Assembly: GCA_905214345.1 (NCBI GenBank)
Contig: CAJMLV010000010.1
Coordinates: 7,429-71,428 of the forward strand
DNA: 64,000 nucleotides
From: an uncultured bacterium
GTDB taxonomy: Bacteria > Bacillota > Clostridia > Oscillospirales > Ruminococcaceae
Reading direction: 5' to 3'
Of the stretch, positions 59,332 to 64,000 are shown one piece after another (positions within the stretch are counted from its first letter, which is position 1; each line of letters starts with the position of its first letter). Both the position numbers and the translations under genes were made by a program. A model generated the notes under the pieces. It was not told the origin of the DNA. It did no database searches and saw only the letters and a program-made list of their open reading frames with translations.

Positions 59332-59783
59332 GATTGCTGCGCCTCCCCGGGCAAAAGCTCTTTGAAGTTTTCTTCGGTGTATACCGTCAACCCCGCCGCT
59401 TTCAGCGCCTGGGCGGCCACTCCGTCCCCCGGAATCTTCCGGTGGGAGAAACTGCCGTCGTAGATGGTGCCGCAGCCGCAGCTGGGGCTGTTGGCTTTCA
59501 GAACAGCGGTCCGGCATCCGTTGAGCCGGGCCAGTTTCAGGGCTTCGGCAGCACCCTTTTCATACTGGGCGGTCACGTCGGCGCCGGCTTCGGTCACCAC
59601 CCGGCTCCCCCTGCGCTCCGCCGGCGGGCGGGGCGTGGGAAGGCCGCCGTAAATTTCGGGGCAGATGGGCACGGCGGTGTGTCCGCCGCTGTGCAGTGCC
59701 TCCACCAGAGCGGGGCAGAGGTTGTCACCGCCGGAATATTTGCAGGCTGCACCCAATAAACAGGCGCTTACGAGAATGTTCAT
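59328..59783 (-). CDS. DUF523 domain protein
   Basis: A 151-residue protein of the DUF523 family: NILVSACLLGAACKYSGGDN at the start, then VPICPEIYGGLPTPRPPAE and, later, AVLKANSPSCGCGTIYDG. The conserved Cys residues (Cys8, the Cys in PICPE, and the SCGCG pair) suggest metal or cluster binding; the function is unknown. The ATG at 59783 follows AAAGAGAG. It heads a two-gene operon with the patatin gene. Confidence 0.9.
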   Translation of the reverse strand: MNILVSACLLGAACKYSGGDNLCPALVEALHSGGHTAVPICPEIYGGLPTPRPPAERRGSRVVTEAGADVTAQYEKGAAEALKLARLNGCRTAVLKANSPSCGCGTIYDGSFSHRKIPGDGVAAQALKAAGLTVYTEENFKELLPGEAQQS

Positions 59784-59835
59784 AAAATCTCTCTTTCCGT
59801 ATGGGTCAAGCTGTGGTATGATAAACATGTATCGT

Positions 59836-59865
59836 ATTATAGCATAAAATAGATAGAATAATCAA
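59836..59865 (-). promoter_or_regulatory. Promoter of the DUF523-patatin operon
   Basis: On the minus strand TTGATT (59865-59860) and TATAAT (59841-59836), spacer 18. A divergent extended -10-like TGGTATGAT lies at 59814-59822 on the plus strand and may serve the AI-2E-type gene. Confidence 0.65.
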
Positions 59866-59917
59866 AGTGTGCGGCGCATAGAGGGCGCCGCTCTTTCAAG
59901 GAGGATATGAGAAAATC

Positions 59918-61078
59918 ATGAAAAAATGGCTCGACCGGGTCCCGTCCACCACGCGGGACTGGCTGCATCTGATCACCGCCGCCGCCCTGATCTGGCTGGT
60001 GGTGAATGCCCTGCCCAACGCGGCGGGGGGCGTCATGGCCTTTGTGGGGGCGCTGTCGCCCTTTGCCGGCGGCATTGTGCTGGCCTATATCCTGGATATT
60101 CCCACCCGCTTTTATGCCCGCAAGCTTTTCCGCGGCAAGCGCGGCCCCGCCATCATTCTGGCCTATCTGTCTTTCGTGGCGGTGCTGGCGGCGTTGGTGG
60201 GCCTGGTGGTGCCCCAGCTGGTGCAGAGCGTCAGCACTTTTGTAAATGCTCTGCCCGGTTACTTGGATAACACCGCCCAATGGCTGGAAGCGCTGCTGGT
60301 GGATGTGAATATGGATACCGCCGTTACCCAGAAATTCACTGAATTCCTGGAAAATTCCGGCGATACCATTCAGAACGTGTTCAAAAATATGATGCCTGCC
60401 GTGGCCGGTGCGGCCGGGCAGGCGGCCGGCGGCGTGCTGGATTCGGTGGTGGCCCTGGCGGCCAGCATCTACCTGCTGGCGGAAAAGGAACCGCTTCTCC
60501 GCGCCTGCCGGGCGCTGCTGCGGGCGGCTTTCCCGCCCCGGGCGGCGGCCAGCATCTTCTCGGTGTTCCAGCTGGCCAACCGCACCTTCAGCAGCTATAT
60601 CGGCGGCCAGCTGCTGGACGCCCTGCTGGTGGGCTGCGAAACCTTTGTGGCCATGCTGGTGCTGCGCCTGAACTACGCCCCCATGATCGCCGTGCTGGTG
60701 GCGGTCACCAACATCATCCCCATTGCAGGGCCCTATATCGGCGCTATCCCCAGCGCGCTGCTGCTGCTGCTCAGCGGTGAACCCCTGCAGGCGCTGATCT
60801 TCTGCATCCTGATCCTGGTGGTACAGCAGGTGGACGGCAACTTCATTGCGCCCCGCATTCTGGGCGGTGCCACCGGCATTTCCGGCCTTTGGGTGCTGGT
60901 TGCCATCATTGTGGGCGGCGGCCTGTTCGGTATTCCGGGCATGGTCATCGGCGTACCCACCCTGGCGGTGTTTGCCGCCCTGCTCAAGCAGGCGGTGGGC
61001 GCCGGACTGACCGCCCGCGGTCTGGACCCCGCGACCGGCGGCGAGACCCCTCTGCAAACCCCCGCAGACCAAAACTGA
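59918..61078 (+). CDS. AI-2E family permease 1
   Basis: A 386-residue membrane protein of the AI-2E exporter-like family, with about eight helices. The N-terminal AGGVMAFVGALSPFAGGIVLAYILDIPTRFYARKLF and the C-terminal LNYAPMIAVLVAVTNIIPIAGPYIGAIPSALLLLL, VQQVDGNFIAPRILGG and GLFGIPGMVIGVPTLAVFAAL are family hallmarks. Members export quorum signals or act as Na+/H+ antiporters; the role here is open. AAGGAGG is 13 bases before the ATG, rather far. It is followed by a paralogue. Confidence 0.92.
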   Translation: MKKWLDRVPSTTRDWLHLITAAALIWLVVNALPNAAGGVMAFVGALSPFAGGIVLAYILDIPTRFYARKLFRGKRGPAIILAYLSFVAVLAALVGLVVPQLVQSVSTFVNALPGYLDNTAQWLEALLVDVNMDTAVTQKFTEFLENSGDTIQNVFKNMMPAVAGAAGQAAGGVLDSVVALAASIYLLAEKEPLLRACRALLRAAFPPRAAASIFSVFQLANRTFSSYIGGQLLDALLVGCETFVAMLVLRLNYAPMIAVLVAVTNIIPIAGPYIGAIPSALLLLLSGEPLQALIFCILILVVQQVDGNFIAPRILGGATGISGLWVLVAIIVGGGLFGIPGMVIGVPTLAVFAALLKQAVGAGLTARGLDPATGGETPLQTPADQN

Positions 61079-61147
61079 TAGTATCTCTTACCCCATACGG
61101 CAGGCCGGTGCCTGCCGCCTGGCTGTTGCAGACAGGAGCGCATCCCC

Positions 61148-62338
61148 ATGAAAACAAAAAACTGGCTGGACCAAAAACCCCAGACCATCCGGGACTGGCT
61201 GGGCATGGCTTTTCTGTGCGGCATCTTTTATGCCCTGGTCGTTCACCTGCAGCCCATTCTGGGCTGGCTGGGCGCGGCGGGAGCATTGCTTTCTCCCTTT
61301 GCGGGGGCGGCAATTCTGGCCTATGTTCTGGATACGCTGGTGCGGCCCATCCACAGCATACTGCTGGGCGGGCGGCCGGGGCTGCGGTGGGTGGCCATTC
61401 TGGCAGCTTATGTGCTGGCCGGGCTGGCCATACTGCTGCTGGCCTGGCAGGTTTTGCCAAAGGTGGGGGCCAGTGTGACCACCTTCTTCAAGAATCTGCC
61501 CTATTATGTGGAAAATACCCAAAAAACCATGCTGTTCCTGCAGGAGCGTTCCCCCATTGATCTGACGCCCCTCATCGAACTGCTGGACGATTACCAGCAG
61601 CTCATGGGCAGTGCGTATAATCTGGTTACCGGCATAACGCCCCGTCTGGCGGGGTACCTGGGCAATGTGGCCAGCTACGCCCTGCACCTGGTGGTGGTCG
61701 TTGCGGGCAGCATCTACATGCTGGCGGACAAAAACCACCTGCTGCGCCAGATGCGCATGATCGTGCGGGCTATCCTGCCCAAACACCTGGCAGACGATGT
61801 GCTTTCCATCTGCAGTTATGCCAACCGCAACTTCTCGGAATTCTTCTTCGGCAAAATTTTCGATGCCGTCATCATCGGCGGGCTGCTCTTTGCGGGCATG
61901 AGCCTGCTGGGGCTGAGTTTTGCCCCCATGATCAGCGTTCTGGTGGGCTTCTGTGCCCTGATCCCCATGTTCGGCGCCTATATCGGGGCTATTCCCGGTC
62001 TGCTGATCCTGCTTTTTGTGGACCCGTGGCAGGCGCTGGTGCTGCTGATCCTGCTTATTATCCTGCAGCAGCTGGACAGCCGGGTCATTGCACCCCGGGT
62101 GCTGGGCCGCACGGTGGGGGTGTCTGCGTTCTGGATTCTCTTCGCCGTGGTCATCGGCGGTACGCTGCTGGGACCTATCGGTATGGTGCTGGGGGTACCC
62201 GCTTTCGTCACCCTCTACGGTTTGCTGCGCGGGGTGATCTACTGGGTGCTGGACCGCCGGGGCGTGACCGCCCGGGACCTGGACGGCACACCCGAACCGC
62301 CCAATACAGAGGAAGAAAAGGAAACCGCTACGGTATAA
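61148..62338 (+). CDS. AI-2E family permease 2
   Basis: A 396-residue paralogue of the preceding protein, with the same layout: GAAGALLSPFAGAAILAYVLDTLVRPI at the start, LSFAPMISVLVGFCALIPMFGAYIGAIPGLLILLF and LQQLDSRVIAPRVLGRTVG near the end. Both begin with DQKPQTIRDWLGMAF or DRVPSTTRDWLHLI-like openings, so they arose by duplication. CAGGAGCG lies before the ATG. The spacer between the genes holds a GGCAGG/CCTGCC hairpin but no T tract, so co-transcription is likely. Confidence 0.92.
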   Translation: MKTKNWLDQKPQTIRDWLGMAFLCGIFYALVVHLQPILGWLGAAGALLSPFAGAAILAYVLDTLVRPIHSILLGGRPGLRWVAILAAYVLAGLAILLLAWQVLPKVGASVTTFFKNLPYYVENTQKTMLFLQERSPIDLTPLIELLDDYQQLMGSAYNLVTGITPRLAGYLGNVASYALHLVVVVAGSIYMLADKNHLLRQMRMIVRAILPKHLADDVLSICSYANRNFSEFFFGKIFDAVIIGGLLFAGMSLLGLSFAPMISVLVGFCALIPMFGAYIGAIPGLLILLFVDPWQALVLLILLIILQQLDSRVIAPRVLGRTVGVSAFWILFAVVIGGTLLGPIGMVLGVPAFVTLYGLLRGVIYWVLDRRGVTARDLDGTPEPPNTEEEKETATV

Positions 62339-62344
62339 AACACC

Positions 62345-62383
62345 AAAAACGGCCGTTCCCATTGTCGGGAGCGGCCGTTTTTC
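62345..62383 (+). terminator. Terminator after the AI-2E pair
   Basis: AAAAACGGCCG (62345-62355) pairs with CGGCCGTTTTT (62372-62382) with an inner TCCC/GGGA stem. Confidence 0.9.
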
Positions 62384-62385
62384 CA

Positions 62386-62417
62386 CAAAAATCCCCGCTT
62401 TCTGTGGAAAGCGGGGA
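62386..62417 (-). terminator. Terminator of the suf unit
   Basis: TCCCCGCTTTC (62392-62402) pairs perfectly with GAAAGCGGGGA (62407-62417); the minus strand then has TTTTTG. Confidence 0.88.
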
Positions 62418-62422
62418 CGTTT

Positions 62423-63343
62423 TTATTTCAGGAACCCGTTGACGATCTGTTCCTCGGCCTCCTGTTCGGTCAGGCCAAGGGTCATCAGCTTGGTCAGCTG
62501 CTCACCGGCGATCTTGCCGATGGCGGCTTCGTGGATCAGGCTGGCGTCGATGTTGTTGGCCACCAGACCCGGGGTGGCAATGACCTGGGCGTTGTCCATG
62601 ATGATGGCGTCACATTCGCTGTGACCGGCGCAGGCGGCGTTGCCGTTGATGTAGCTCTTGAACTCCTGCACGCTGTGGTCCTTGGCCACGCTGCGGGACA
62701 CCACGTTGGCGGAGCAGCCCTCACCGTTGAGGTCCACCACAAAGTCGGTGACGGCATGCTGGTCGCCCACCGTCATGATCTTCTCCCGGATGATGAGGGA
62801 AGCGCCTTCCGCCAAATCGCCGGAGGTCTTGCGGATGGTATCGTCGATACCGGCGATCTGGGTGGTCTCCATCTCCATCTGGGCGCCTTCGGCCAGATGG
62901 ACGATGGTGGTGGGGTTCATGATCTGCTTGCCCCGGCCATCGCCTTCGCCGTAGTGCTTTTCCACATACCGCAGCTTGGCGCCCTTGTCCAGGTAGAAGG
63001 TGTGGATGCCGTCGTGCTGGGCGTTGCCGCCGCCGCAGTTGTGGATGCCGCAACCGGCGATGATGGTCACGTCGGCCCCTTCGCCGATGTGGAAGTCGTT
63101 GTACACCAGGTCGGTCAGGCCGGTCTGGCTGATGATGACCGGAATGTGCACGCTCTCGTTCTTGGTGCCCGGCTTGATGAAAATATCGATGCCCGGCTTG
63201 TCCGTCTTGGTGACAATGTCGATGTTGGCGGTGGTGTTGCGGCTTTCCAGCTTGCCGTTGGAACGGATGTTGTAAGCGCCCACCGGCAGGGCATCCAGCT
63301 CCGCAATCTCGTGGAGCAGGTTCTTTTCAATGGCGTCGATCAT
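62423..63343 (-). CDS. SufB/SufD-type Fe-S assembly scaffold, minimal form
   Basis: A 306-residue SufB/SufD family protein made almost only of the right-handed beta-helix core (LTDLVYNDFHIGEGADVTIIAGCGIHNCGGGNAQHDGIHTFYLDKGAKLRYVEKHYGEG). It has the C-terminal helix region (DASLIHEAAIGKIAGEQLTKLMTLGLTEQEAEEQIVNGFL) that binds SufC. It is much shorter than classical SufB (about 470 residues) and SufD (about 420). Cys and His in GCGIHNCGG are candidate cluster ligands. It starts 3 bases after the sufC stop, and no second SufB/D gene is seen downstream. Confidence 0.88.
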   Translation of the reverse strand: MIDAIEKNLLHEIAELDALPVGAYNIRSNGKLESRNTTANIDIVTKTDKPGIDIFIKPGTKNESVHIPVIISQTGLTDLVYNDFHIGEGADVTIIAGCGIHNCGGGNAQHDGIHTFYLDKGAKLRYVEKHYGEGDGRGKQIMNPTTIVHLAEGAQMEMETTQIAGIDDTIRKTSGDLAEGASLIIREKIMTVGDQHAVTDFVVDLNGEGCSANVVSRSVAKDHSVQEFKSYINGNAACAGHSECDAIIMDNAQVIATPGLVANNIDASLIHEAAIGKIAGEQLTKLMTLGLTEQEAEEQIVNGFLK

Positions 63344-63346
63344 GGT

Positions 63347-64000
63347 TTACACCCCCTCGATCTTGCTGGTCAGAACATCGCAGGCCGGGTTGGCGGCATC
63401 GGCGCTGCCCAGCAGGGCGGGCAGCAGGTCGGCGCGGGAACCGGTGCGGGCCACCTGGCCGTTCTTGATGACCACGATGGTGTCGGCAATGTTCAGGATG
63501 CGCTCCTGATGGCTGATGATCAGGATGCAGCCCTTGGTCTGTTCGTACATCTTCTCGAACACCCGGATCAGGTTCTGGAAGCTCCACAGGTCGATGCCCG
63601 CTTCCGGCTCGTCAAAGATGGACAGCTTGGTGCCCCGGGCCAGCACCATGGCGATTTCGATGCGCTTGAGCTCGCCGCCGGACAGGCTGGCGTTCACTTC
63701 GCGGTCGATATAATCCCGGGCGCACAGGCCGACCTCGCTCAGGTAGGAGCAGGCTTCGTTCACGCTGGTGTTCTTGCCGGCAGCCAGGCTCAGCAGGTCC
63801 TTGACACGCAGACCCTTGAAGCGCACCGGCTGCTGGAAAGCATAGCTCACGCCCAGATTGGCGCGCTCGGTGATGCTCATATTGGTGATGTCCACCCCGT
63901 CCAGCAAAATCTGGCCGGAGGTGGGCTGATAGATACCGGCAATGATCTTGGCCAAAGTGGACTTGCCGCCGCCGTTGGGGCCGGTGATGGCCACAAAGCG
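63347..64000 (-). CDS. sufC: SufC-type Fe-S assembly ATPase, C-terminal part
   Basis: 218 codons of an ATPase that begins beyond the window. Walker A GPNGGGKST lies near the cut edge, then the Q-loop in YAFQQPVRFKGL, the signature LSGGELKRIEIA, Walker B KLSIFDEPEAGIDLW and the H-loop IISHQE. The pattern (FDEPEAGID) is that of SufC. ATP binding drives shape changes in the SufB partner encoded just downstream. A few N-terminal residues are missing; the visible part is otherwise complete. Confidence 0.92.
   Translation of the reverse strand, partial: RFVAITGPNGGGKSTLAKIIAGIYQPTSGQILLDGVDITNMSITERANLGVSYAFQQPVRFKGLRVKDLLSLAAGKNTSVNEACSYLSEVGLCARDYIDREVNASLSGGELKRIEIAMVLARGTKLSIFDEPEAGIDLWSFQNLIRVFEKMYEQTKGCILIISHQERILNIADTIVVIKNGQVARTGSRADLLPALLGSADAANPACDVLTSKIEGV

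Overview
The window is a gene-dense, GC-rich stretch of a bacterial chromosome, read as a Gram-positive anaerobe of the Clostridia, most likely family Oscillospiraceae (Faecalibacterium / Subdoligranulum / Gemmiger relatives). The grounds are a T-box upstream of thrS, a THF riboswitch upstream of a folate-type ECF S component, RNase Y, DapL-type lysine synthesis, a SufBC-only Fe-S system, strong GGAGG ribosome binding sites and TTG/GTG starts, and a purely housekeeping gene set. The genus is an inference; no rRNA is present. I saw no rRNA, tRNA, CRISPR array, insertion sequence, prophage or attachment site.

Layout. 1-7.2 kb: pyrimidine biosynthesis (end of pyrF, pyrK, pyrD, then pyrE, carA, carB from a second promoter), followed by an HU gene. 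7.8-9.5 kb: a TetR regulator and two unknown membrane proteins, with matching palindromic operators at both promoters. 9.6-10.5 kb: THF riboswitch, terminator and folT-type transporter. 10.8-15.9 kb: BMP-type nucleoside ABC transporter (lipoprotein, double ATPase, two permeases). 16-20.4 kb: MacAB-type export system. 20.5-22.6 kb: MATE exporter and exonuclease III. 22.7-25.5 kb: ECF sigma / anti-sigma / two membrane proteins. 25.6-28.5 kb: UMF1-type MFS transporter, zinc phospholipase C-like protein, cyclophilin. 28.6-31.4 kb (minus): two-component system plus a membrane protein. 31.6-36.8 kb: GDPD phosphodiesterase, DUF4830 protein, sodium symporter, thrS with T-box leader. 36.8-44.6 kb: RNase Y, YesL-like protein, two tandem DUF3048 lipoproteins, histidine phosphatase, XRE regulator and an AbrB/zinc-ribbon regulator. 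44.9-47.0 kb (minus): a second ECF sigma with a DUF4179 membrane partner. 47.1-53.2 kb: PNPOx-like protein, dapL, nucleoid-associated protein, two small unknown proteins, uracil/xanthine permease, AEC transporter. 53.3-57.3 kb: divergent citrate synthase and aconitase-family hydratase around a perfect 19-bp palindrome. 57.4-64 kb: C39 peptidase, patatin, DUF523, two AI-2E-type permeases, and SufB/SufC (SufC runs off the window).

How it fits together. Nucleotide supply is a recurring theme: de novo UMP synthesis, nucleoside uptake and uracil uptake all lie in one window, next to folate uptake. A second theme is the cell envelope: two ECF sigma modules, a two-component system, MacAB, MATE and several lipoproteins. 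Most operons end in clear intrinsic terminators, and many promoters can be read as -35/-10 pairs with a 17-bp spacer. No obviously new defence or mobile system is present. The most informative regulatory signals are the TetR operator pair, the palindrome centred between the citrate synthase and aconitase promoters, the hairpin that abuts the start codon of the DUF4830 gene, and the switch-like pyrE leader.
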